The position numbers and the translations under genes were made by a program. Below, piece by piece: positions 1-5,120 of a DNA stretch of 6,848 nt (its first letter is position 1; the number at the start of each line of letters is the position of its first letter). The notes below the pieces were generated by a model that had not been told where the DNA came from, did not search any database, and saw only the letters and a list, made by a program, of their open reading frames with translations. Origin of the DNA: DASPPK01 sp041479575 (GTDB lineage: Archaea; Thermoproteota; Bathyarchaeia; Bathyarchaeales; Bathycorpusculaceae); NCBI GenBank assembly GCA_041479575.1, contig JBGOYH010000117.1, positions 1-6,848 on the forward strand, given 5' to 3'.

Positions 1-2
1 CA

Positions 3-899
3 CGGAGCATCGTTGAAGGCGCTCAAGGCATTCATGACATGGTATTCAGGATTTACAGTTTCGTAACTTCGCACGTTCATTATACTTCGGAGACTGAGGA
101 GAGGGGAGCTCTTTGGGCTTTGGTCAATGGGACGGGAGATTGCTCGGAGTATTCGTACCTCTTCGTTGCGCTCTGTCGCGCGGTCGGTATTCCTGCGAGG
201 GTGAACGTGGGTTTTGGTTTTCAGGGTTCTCAGAAGAGTGTGGTTGACGGTCACATGTGGGCAGAGTATTATTTGCAGGGTAATGGTTGGGTGCCGGTTG
301 ATCCGACTTGGAACGTTTTTGACGCGATGGATGAGAGACACTTTGCCACAATGAGGGGGGCGTCTGAAGACATTCCTTACGTAAACTATTTCTTCAATTT
401 CTCGAGCGGTCCCGACGGTGCAGAAGTGATGGATTCACAGCTGGTCACGCTTCTGGATTCACCGAACAGTTTTCGTGGAGATGAGCTTGCGGAAGACACG
501 CTAGCAGCTGTGAAAACAGTTAATGAGGCGAGATCCGCGGTGGCGACCAGCAGATTTCTTGGAGTTCCCGTATTCTTCGGCTCGGAAGCTGCCCGCGTGG
601 ATCATGATCTTGCGGCGAGTGAGCTGAGCTTGCAGGAGGCTCTGGAAAACTGGCAGACTCAACCTCAAACTGCACGGGCACAGATCCTTGAAGCGCAGAG
701 TAGAGGCGAGGAGGCCCTGCGCGGCGCGTGGATGCTTGTCAGCTACGTCTTCGCGATTTTCATTGGGACTCTGATGGCCATTATTATGGTGGCTTATTTG
801 TTGGTCAGGCGATGGAGCAACAAGGTCGCGAAAGCTTCTTTTAACCTTGGCAATCAAGGATCGAGTCGAGTTGCGCTTTTGTTGGGGCACTGTTCTTAG
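3..899 (+). CDS. Transglutaminase-like cysteine protease-fold protein, membrane-anchored, 5'-truncated by the window
   Basis: The frame is open from base 3, so the gene begins before the window; the ATG at 39 is internal. Counting from that Met, the transglutaminase-like core shows the Cys-His-Asp triad in its usual settings: C35 in GDCSEYS, H72 in DGHMWAEYY and D88 in VPVDPTW. CRAVGIPARV, typical of the family, lies at 46-55. A predicted helical, charged stretch follows (about 145-228), then one hydrophobic segment (about 230-256) ending in RRW, then a basic 30-residue tail. By the positive-inside rule the catalytic domain would be outside the membrane. Such archaeal proteins are thought to act as peptidases or crosslinkers at the envelope; the substrate is unknown. 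Codons are GC-rich, like the GTPase at the other edge and unlike the genes between. The last residues, after about 278, may have been replaced by insertion of the downstream element. Confidence 0.85.
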   Translation, partial: RSIVEGAQGIHDMVFRIYSFVTSHVHYTSETEERGALWALVNGTGDCSEYSYLFVALCRAVGIPARVNVGFGFQGSQKSVVDGHMWAEYYLQGNGWVPVDPTWNVFDAMDERHFATMRGASEDIPYVNYFFNFSSGPDGAEVMDSQLVTLLDSPNSFRGDELAEDTLAAVKTVNEARSAVATSRFLGVPVFFGSEAARVDHDLAASELSLQEALENWQTQPQTARAQILEAQSRGEEALRGAWMLVSYVFAIFIGTLMAIIMVAYLLVRRWSNKVAKASFNLGNQGSSRVALLLGHCS

Positions 900-916
900 C
901 ATCTAGCGCACTTTAT

Positions 917-934
917 TCGCTGTTTTTTCAGCGA
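917..934 (+). terminator. Hairpin with T6 loop after the transglutaminase gene
   Basis: A perfect 6-bp stem, TCGCTG/CAGCGA, encloses a loop of six T, 17 nt past the transglutaminase stop codon. The U-rich loop and the position suggest a transcript end, although the T run is not placed after the stem as in bacterial intrinsic terminators. Archaeal termination relies mainly on U-runs, so this is plausible but weak. Confidence 0.3.
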
Positions 935-1013
935 TTGTAAGCCTCCCCTCCTAGGTTTCAATGTATTGTGAATATTAGGATCCAAATAGCCTTAACTTTT
1001 TTCTTCAAGGCTC

Positions 1014-1036
1014 TGACCCAAGAAGTCTCTGGGTCA
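1014..1036. repeat. 7-bp perfect inverted repeat in the left junction region
   Basis: TGACCCA at 1014-1020 and TGGGTCA at 1030-1036 are perfect inverted copies separated by 9 nt. They lie in the 217-bp gene-free stretch at 900-1116. A second inverted pair spans it: CAAGGCTCT at 1006-1014 against AGAGCCTTG at 1099-1107. This stretch contains no convincing ORF or tRNA. The palindromes could be a transcript end, a regulator site or recombinase arm sites at the element's left border; sequence alone does not decide. Confidence 0.45.
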
Positions 1037-1047
1037 AACTGGCTTAA

Positions 1048-1059
1048 AAGGACTGATAG
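1048..1059 (+). repeat. Candidate left attachment repeat (partner at 6435-6446)
   Basis: AAGGACTGATAG here matches AAGGACTGACAG at 6435-6446 at 11 of 12 positions, in the same orientation, bracketing the AT-rich block. The right copy sits directly before the GTPase start, where composition changes back to host type. A match this short between two junction regions of about 200 bp can occur by chance, so this is only one of three att candidates. Confidence 0.25.
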
Positions 1060-1090
1060 AAGATTATTCTAATCAGAAGTTTCGCAATCA

Positions 1091-1100
1091 ATAAAAAAAG
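1091..1100 (-). terminator. T-run terminator of the 179-aa orphan gene
   Basis: On the minus strand a run of seven T (A7 at 1093-1099 on the plus strand) begins 17 nt after the stop codon of the gene at 1117-1656. Archaeal RNA polymerase terminates at such U-runs without needing a hairpin. Confidence 0.45.
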
Positions 1101-1116
1101 AGCCTTGGTTTACTCG

Positions 1117-1656
1117 TCAAAACTGATATACTTCGCCAATTGTCATAAATGAAATCATGCCTAAACCTACGGGGTTTGTGAAAAAATGCATAAATTGAGT
1201 GAATTGCTCTATAGTCAATGCATCATCTTTGTATACGTTTACTAAGTTTATGACCCATTCAGATTGTTGTCCCACGAGTTTCCATGCCTCTTCAATATCA
1301 TCATTTCTCAACGGTGCCCTCGTAATTTTATTGATTGTTTCGCCAAAACTGTGAGGTAATTTCTTAGGAGTCGAGCAGTAGGTCAATCGGCGAAGAGAAT
1401 TTTTCAAGGTTTCTTCCGTTATGCCGATTTTCAATGAAACCACAACATCGAAAAAAGGACAACTTTCGTTCGATTCTTTATGAATCAAAAAATAGTACCA
1501 ATCTATCAGTTTGTCTTCTTTTTCAAGAACCGTAACTAACTGTGTTACTTGAGACTTTATTCTTCTTACCGCTTCCTTTAAAAAATCTTGACGAGAAGTT
1601 GGTGCTTCCAGATATATCTTTATTTGCCAAAGTCGGTCTAAGCTAGGTTTCTGCAT
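1117..1656 (-). CDS. Hypothetical 179-aa protein of unknown family
   Basis: I do not recognise this protein. It is an intact soluble-looking sequence with no signal peptide or membrane segment. Visible features are a possible N-terminal beta strand (WQIKIYLEAP, residues 10-19), an amphipathic helical region (about 23-48), an aromatic stretch DWYYFLIHK (52-60) and a likely strand FFDVVVSLKIGI. The C-terminal part is helical and ends near HFFTNPVGLG. Three Cys residues are scattered, with no metal-binding pattern. The ATG at 1656 follows a purine-rich GAAAGAGG directly abutting the codon, and a TATA-like box lies 35 nt upstream, so the start is credible. The gene stands alone, separated by 141 bp from the end of the next minus-strand gene, and has its own T-run terminator. 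Low GC matches the island. Its function cannot be inferred. Confidence 0.75.
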   Translation of the reverse strand: MQKPSLDRLWQIKIYLEAPTSRQDFLKEAVRRIKSQVTQLVTVLEKEDKLIDWYYFLIHKESNESCPFFDVVVSLKIGITEETLKNSLRRLTYCSTPKKLPHSFGETINKITRAPLRNDDIEEAWKLVGQQSEWVINLVNVYKDDALTIEQFTQFMHFFTNPVGLGMISFMTIGEVYQF

Positions 1657-1690
1657 CCTCTTTCCCAGAATAACAAGGCGTTCAACTCGG

Positions 1691-1698
1691 TATTAAAA
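1691..1698 (-). promoter_or_regulatory. TATA-like promoter box for the 179-aa orphan gene
   Basis: The minus strand reads TTTTAATA here, 35 nt before the ATG at 1656. With archaeal transcription starting about 25 nt past the box, the leader would be about 10 nt. Three other genes in the block have similar boxes 37-44 nt before their starts. Confidence 0.4.
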
Positions 1699-1797
1699 CT
1701 TGTTTTTTGGTGTCAAGGCTCAGCGCGCGCGATTTGAAGAATATGTCGAAAGTGTAGAACAGAAAAACATAGAAGAAGCAAGACTTTTGAGGTTGAG

Positions 1798-3270
1798 TCA
1801 TCTAGGAAATTTGTTCGTTGAGAGAAAATCGATAAGAAGTGTCCCGTTTGCTTGCTGTTTGATTTCAAGCGGTGAGAATTTCACAATGTTTTGAATGACA
1901 TTGATTGGCTCCATTTTGGTCCCGTTCCAAACTACCTCAACACTATCTTTGTCTGTTCCTTCAAAATTCAATCTGTCATACTGTACCTCGTATAAGTAGA
2001 CACTCTCATTGGAGTTGTTGACGATTTGAAATTTTTGTATCCAACGGTCACAAGCTTCATTGAAGGGGACTCCTTTTGATTCTGACGGAAGAATTATCAT
2101 GGAATCGTTAATCATGTTTTGCCAATAAATCAGAGTCACGTTGAAAGACTGCCCTTTCATCTTTTCATAATTTATCTGCAACCCTCTGGCATCAGATGCG
2201 GAAGGAACTGCGGTCAGACTCAAGTTGTCTTTCAGCGAATAGTCTGAAATAGCCCACAAATCTTGCGGTTGGCTGTAAGATTGACGGAAGTACCCCGTTT
2301 TGACTTCTTGTCCCAAGTATTGAGACGGTAGGGGAATCACAAGAACGCCAAATCTGCCATAACTATGTGACGTGACCGCATATATGTCACAAGTTGTCCT
2401 CGAAAAGTTTGCATAAACAGTAGGTTTCTCGTTGTACCCGAGAAATTCGGCACCAAGAGAAACATAGACTAACCCTTCTGGGTCATTCACGTTGGCAAAA
2501 TAGTTGACTCTGGGAATAAAAACATTGAAATACGAATCCAAAGGGATTATTGTGGCGATAATCATTATGCCCACCAAAACTGGGACAAATCTCCACCTTG
2601 ATTTTAGAAATCTGCTAATCCTATTCCGCATATTCGTTACGTAGAGGAAAAATTGACGATTCAATTCAGAAGGGTGCTTTGCGATAAAAATGTAGCCCCG
2701 ACCGCCGTATATTCTTTCTTCCTCGTAAATACCTTCCGTGAAGAATTGGAAAAAAAGGCAGAATGTCCCCCCAAGAAGTGAGAAAATCCAGTTAATGGCA
2801 AGGTAAAGAAAGAAAGTCGGAGACGATGCCAGAATATAGTTGGGATATACGTATATGTATTCAACAACAAGTATTGAAAGAAGCAAAAACAATCCAAAGA
2901 ACATGAAATATAGCAATCGTGCAAAGGCAAAGTGCAAATACTTCAATAACTGTTCTCTATTTTTTGTTCGAGCAAAAAGGGTGGTAACAAAGCCCGTTAT
3001 TAACCAATGATACATCCAAGTTTTGTCAAAGGCTGGCAATAGAAGTGGAGTATCTAAATTCGCTATATTCACTAGGTAGAAGGTGGGAAGCACTAGGCAA
3101 AATTCAACAGCAAACCCAGCTACGAATCCCACGACAAGTTTAATTGTTGAATCAAATTCTTTCCATGCACGGGATTTTCGAAAAACACTATAAACGAATA
3201 TGTATCCAGACGCCCAAATCATGAACACAGAGAAGTATTGAGGATACTGCAAAAAATCAGTTATGTCCAT
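1798..3270 (-). CDS. Six-TM membrane protein with a sequon-rich exterior C-terminal domain, function unknown
   Basis: This 490-aa protein has six predicted membrane segments at about 8-30, 43-68, 84-100, 113-140, 151-177 and 228-245. The basic loops RKSRAWK (31-37), RTKNREQLLK (101-110) and the 50-residue loop before TM6 are all cytoplasmic by the positive-inside rule. That places both the short N-terminus and the last 240 residues outside. The topology is supported by the N-X-S/T sites: eight (N288, N349, N377, N388, N418, N421, N449, N475), all in the predicted exterior domain and none in the first 280 residues. Exterior C294 and C407 could form a disulfide. The C-terminal domain looks beta-rich. 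No enzyme motif is visible and I do not recognise the family. It is divergent from the coiled-coil surface gene at 3445, which may be its partner. GGTGA lies 16 nt before the ATG. Confidence 0.8.
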   Translation of the reverse strand: MDITDFLQYPQYFSVFMIWASGYIFVYSVFRKSRAWKEFDSTIKLVVGFVAGFAVEFCLVLPTFYLVNIANLDTPLLLPAFDKTWMYHWLITGFVTTLFARTKNREQLLKYLHFAFARLLYFMFFGLFLLLSILVVEYIYVYPNYILASSPTFFLYLAINWIFSLLGGTFCLFFQFFTEGIYEEERIYGGRGYIFIAKHPSELNRQFFLYVTNMRNRISRFLKSRWRFVPVLVGIMIIATIIPLDSYFNVFIPRVNYFANVNDPEGLVYVSLGAEFLGYNEKPTVYANFSRTTCDIYAVTSHSYGRFGVLVIPLPSQYLGQEVKTGYFRQSYSQPQDLWAISDYSLKDNLSLTAVPSASDARGLQINYEKMKGQSFNVTLIYWQNMINDSMIILPSESKGVPFNEACDRWIQKFQIVNNSNESVYLYEVQYDRLNFEGTDKDSVEVVWNGTKMEPINVIQNIVKFSPLEIKQQANGTLLIDFLSTNKFPR

Positions 3271-3311
3271 TTAGGCACTCACATGCTCACCCGATACTTA
3301 TTCTTGACTTA

Positions 3312-3319
3312 CTTTTAAG
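3312..3319 (-). promoter_or_regulatory. TATA-like promoter box for the six-TM protein gene
   Basis: The minus strand reads CTTAAAAG, 41 nt before the ATG at 3270, which would give a leader of about 16 nt. It shares the CTTAAA core with the box at 3402-3408 that serves the divergent gene. Confidence 0.45.
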
Positions 3320-3385
3320 AATTTCAGCTTGAGACAAATTCAAAACCGACACGATTGATTGACTCGTGATAAAAAAGAAAAAAGC

Positions 3386-3400
3386 AGAATATGAGAAAAA
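3386..3400 (+). repeat. 15-bp direct repeat, copy 1, upstream of the surface protein gene
   Basis: AGAATATGAGAAAAA occurs here and again, identically and in the same orientation, at 4229-4243, so the two copies flank the coiled-coil protein gene. In one frame both copies read EYEK and are preceded by similar Lys-rich residues. A-rich composition raises the odds of a chance match. Confidence 0.55.
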
Positions 3401-3401
3401 T

Positions 3402-3408
3402 CTTAAAT
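3402..3408 (+). promoter_or_regulatory. TATA-like promoter box for the coiled-coil surface protein gene
   Basis: CTTAAAT lies 37 nt before the ATG at 3445. The spacing matches the other TATA-like boxes in the block and supports 3445 as the start, because the upstream in-frame ATG at 3391 would precede the box. Confidence 0.45.
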
Positions 3409-3444
3409 CTGCATGACAACAGAAGACTAACTAGGGATTCAAAA

Positions 3445-4182
3445 ATGAGTGAAACAAAACCAAGCGAAACGAAACCAAAGAAAATGGTTAGAAGAAGTGT
3501 TGCTGTAGCACTTGGAATAATCTGCATAATACTAGTAGCTGGTCTAGGCGTAGTGCTGTACATGGGTTACTCGCCGACAGCTACCAACTCGGTTTCAAGT
3601 CTGCAAGATAAAATCAATCAACTTCAATCGTGGCTCGATGGTAACAAAACATTGCTAAATCAGACTCAAACATGGCTTGAAGGTAACATTACCAACTACA
3701 ATTCTCAAATATCAGACCTTCAAAACGAAATAGCATCTCTTAACTCGACATACAACGATTATGTAGCGAGTCACCAACACCCCAATTCCGACTACAATTC
3801 TTTGCAGTCAACCTACAACAATTATGTTAATGACCACAGCTATACTAATGAGCAATACGCAAATCTTCAGAGTCAAATAGCCGACTTAGAAGCACCAAAC
3901 CTAATAGAAGTGAACTTGAAGTCTGATGACAATCACCCTTTCCTTGGAACAGAGTATCTTCATGTCTATGGAGAAATCTGCAATGTGGGAACCAACACGG
4001 CATATAACTGCAAACTTCATGTAGTTGCTTATCAAAGTGGTGGCGTTGTGGCTTTTGATACATTGATACTGTTGGGCACAATCTCTGGCAAATCATGGAC
4101 ATCAGTAGATGCATCTAAAACATATAGCGGTAGTTCTCTTACAAGCTGGACGATAACGCCACAATGGACAGCCACACCATAA
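3445..4182 (+). CDS. N-terminally TM-anchored coiled-coil surface protein with an FxLYD/CARDB-like C-terminal domain
   Basis: From the ATG at 3445 the protein has 245 residues. A hydrophilic tail with two SETKP repeats and a basic KKMVRR leads into one membrane segment (about 18-40), so the rest should be outside the cell. Residues about 50-150 form a coiled coil of LQxxI/LNxxI-type heptads, with near-repeats QSWLDGNKT and QTWLEGNIT and four N-X-S/T sites (N67, N72, N81, N100). A tandem pair of 21-residue Y/N/H-rich repeats follows at 101-142. The final 93 residues look like a beta-sandwich of the FxLYD or CARDB type: HVYGEICNVGTNTAYNCKLH, then LLGTISGKSW, then a P-Q-W ending; its two Cys may pair. 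Similar anchored stalk-plus-beta-domain proteins are common in archaea and are probably adhesive or structural. An in-frame ATG at 3391 would add 18 residues but is less likely. Confidence 0.8.
   Translation: MSETKPSETKPKKMVRRSVAVALGIICIILVAGLGVVLYMGYSPTATNSVSSLQDKINQLQSWLDGNKTLLNQTQTWLEGNITNYNSQISDLQNEIASLNSTYNDYVASHQHPNSDYNSLQSTYNNYVNDHSYTNEQYANLQSQIADLEAPNLIEVNLKSDDNHPFLGTEYLHVYGEICNVGTNTAYNCKLHVVAYQSGGVVAFDTLILLGTISGKSWTSVDASKTYSGSSLTSWTITPQWTATP
3745..3870 (+). repeat. Tandem 21-codon repeat inside the coiled-coil protein gene
   Basis: Two adjacent 63-bp units, at 3745-3807 and 3808-3870, encode 21-residue repeats with 11 of 21 identical residues: STYN-YV, then H, N, Y and a final LQ at equal spacing. 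Each has a conserved His (DYVASH/NYVNDH). The DNA has diverged more than the protein, which suggests an old duplication kept by selection on the protein. Confidence 0.7.
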
Positions 4183-4307
4183 CCTTCTTTTTTCATGCCG
4201 TACAGAAGGCTCTAGTCAAGTTGAAAGAAGAATATGAGAAAAAAGCGGAAAGAAGGCTAGACCTTTTTCGAGAATTCGACTTTCTCTTCTTGCTCAGTCG
4301 TTTCTAA
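4164..4307 (+). CDS. Possible 47-aa small protein overlapping the surface protein gene's end
   Basis: This ATG lies inside the last codons of the coiled-coil protein gene (19-bp overlap, different frame) and opens a frame to a TAA at 4305-4307. The predicted peptide is helical and strongly charged in the middle (KLKEEYEKKAERRLDLF), with hydrophobic ends (ITFFFHAV and FLFLLSRF). The charged pattern looks protein-like. Against it, a T6 run at 4188-4193 just after the preceding stop could end transcription first, no clear ribosome site is visible, and A-rich DNA readily yields Lys/Glu-rich frames. It might also be a remnant of a longer gene. Confidence 0.25.
   Translation: MDSHTITFFFHAVQKALVKLKEEYEKKAERRLDLFREFDFLFLLSRF
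4183..4193 (+). terminator. T-run directly after the coiled-coil protein gene
   Basis: A pyrimidine stretch ending in six T (4188-4193) begins directly after the stop codon. It fits an archaeal U-run terminator. More T-rich sequence follows at 4348-4352 in the 104-bp gap at 4308-4411 between the convergent genes; nothing else is visible in that gap. Confidence 0.4.
4229..4243 (+). repeat. 15-bp direct repeat, copy 2, downstream of the surface protein gene
   Basis: This copy is identical to 3386-3400. The spacing between copies is 843 bp and the enclosed DNA is essentially the coiled-coil protein gene. The copy lies in the charged part of the possible 47-aa ORF. Confidence 0.55.
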
Positions 4308-4411
4308 AGCCTAGTTGTCTTTCGACTTGGTTTGTTAATCGTCCAACTTTTTGGTTTGTTCTTATTTCAATAACGTGTAAAAGTTCGTGCTGTAAGTCAT
4401 AATCGATATAA

Positions 4412-5026
4412 CTATTGTCCTTTTTTCTTTTCTCTTTTCGTAGCTACTTTGGCTGGCAATACGTAGACGTAGTTAAGGTATTGTTCCATGAAATCAATCA
4501 GTTCGTTAGCTTCTTCTGGCTTAACACTCTGCAATCCGTCTTCGTCTGGATGAGCACCCACGTTGCCAGTAAGTCTTATCTCGTGTGCCCAATCCTTGAT
4601 GTCTTTAGTGATTACTTCCTTTTCAAACAACTCATCAATCTGGTCTGCAAGTCTTCCTTTTTTCGCACCTTTATCAATCACACTACTCTGTAACGCCCGT
4701 CTACACATTGAGGCGGATGCTTTGTTTGCCTCTATATCAAAGCATCTGATACTTTCGAGATAATCATCAGCCACATTCTTGGGTATTGAATCCTCTAGTT
4801 TTGGCATTCTTTTGGGATAGTAATCCTTGATTTTTTCCGATGCAACTTTCTCTCCTCCAATGGTCTGGTCAGCTTCGAGGACTACATATACCAATTGATG
4901 ACAATGGTCGCATCCCAAGATTTTCGCAAATCCGCCCCAATACTGATTTCCGTACTCGGCTGATACGTGAAATGTCGAGTAGGCACCACAATAGGGACAC
5001 ACGAATGCGAAAACCAGAGATTTCAC
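4412..5026 (-). CDS. Zinc-ribbon plus DUF4145 domain protein
   Basis: This 204-aa protein starts with a zinc ribbon, C10-P-Y-C13 and C39-D-H-C42, then a linker, then a helical domain that fits DUF4145 (about 70-190): ASMCRRALQSS at 104-114 (the usual RRAL helix), LADQIDELFEKEVIT and the signature HEIRLTGNVGAHPDED at 148-163. The R151...N155...H159 arrangement resembles the polar motif of HEPN-fold RNases, so an RNase or nucleic-acid role is possible. DUF4145 proteins are frequent near restriction and other defence genes and on mobile elements, alone or fused to nucleases. The basic KREKKKGQ tail could contact nucleic acid. The start is GTG at 5026, 97 nt after the integrase stop and probably leaderless from its own TATA-like box. 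The family call is from memory of the signature; the biochemical role is inference. Confidence 0.8.
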   Translation of the reverse strand: MKSLVFAFVCPYCGAYSTFHVSAEYGNQYWGGFAKILGCDHCHQLVYVVLEADQTIGGEKVASEKIKDYYPKRMPKLEDSIPKNVADDYLESIRCFDIEANKASASMCRRALQSSVIDKGAKKGRLADQIDELFEKEVITKDIKDWAHEIRLTGNVGAHPDEDGLQSVKPEEANELIDFMEQYLNYVYVLPAKVATKREKKKGQ

Positions 5027-5048
5027 CCATCTAACAAGTAGGAGAAGA

Positions 5049-5056
5049 GATAAAAA
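5049..5056 (-). promoter_or_regulatory. TATA-like box for the DUF4145 gene
   Basis: The minus strand reads TTTTTATC, 23 nt before the GTG at 5026. That spacing would make the mRNA leaderless, which suits a GTG start lacking a clear Shine-Dalgarno site. The same T-rich sequence could alternatively be part of the integrase terminator. Confidence 0.3.
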
Positions 5057-5087
5057 GGCTTTTTGTCTTCGGTTCTCTTGGGTGTTT

Positions 5088-5120
5088 GCGAAGAAAAAAG
5101 GGATGGTAGTTGTTCTTCGC
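5088..5120 (-). terminator. Hairpin and T-run at the integrase stop
   Basis: A perfect 8-bp inverted repeat, GCGAAGAA at 5088-5095 and TTCTTCGC at 5113-5120, touches the integrase stop codon. On the minus strand a run of six T leads into the distal arm. Together they look like a terminator separating the integrase from the DUF4145 gene. Confidence 0.5.

Noticed and set aside
900..1116. Possible tRNA gene or tRNA fragment as integration target (GGTTTCAAT near 954)
   Set aside because: No T-arm pairing, anticodon arm or acceptor stem could be folded here or at 6320-6452.
1117..1656. Vague resemblance of the orphan protein to the C-terminal domain of lantibiotic dehydratases/thiopeptide-type proteins (W-x-aromatic start, WYYF stretch, H..N..G end)
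   Set aside because: The order of features is loosely similar but no diagnostic residues match, and no precursor peptide or partner enzyme is nearby.
1700..1894. Plus-strand TTG-started frame of 64 aa, with a helical charged N-terminal half
   Set aside because: Its second half is antisense to the well-supported six-TM gene, it has no ATG or ribosome site, and an in-frame TAA sits just upstream. The part at 1700-1797 could be a relic but nothing confirms it.
3391..3444. Upstream ATG extending the coiled-coil protein by 18 residues
   Set aside because: It lies before the TATA-like box at 3402-3408, and the added residues do not resemble a signal or conserved N-terminus; 3445 has a better promoter distance.
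4415..5034. Several plus-strand frames opposite the DUF4145 gene
   Set aside because: They are antisense to a gene with a zinc ribbon and a conserved DUF4145 signature, and carry no recognisable domain.
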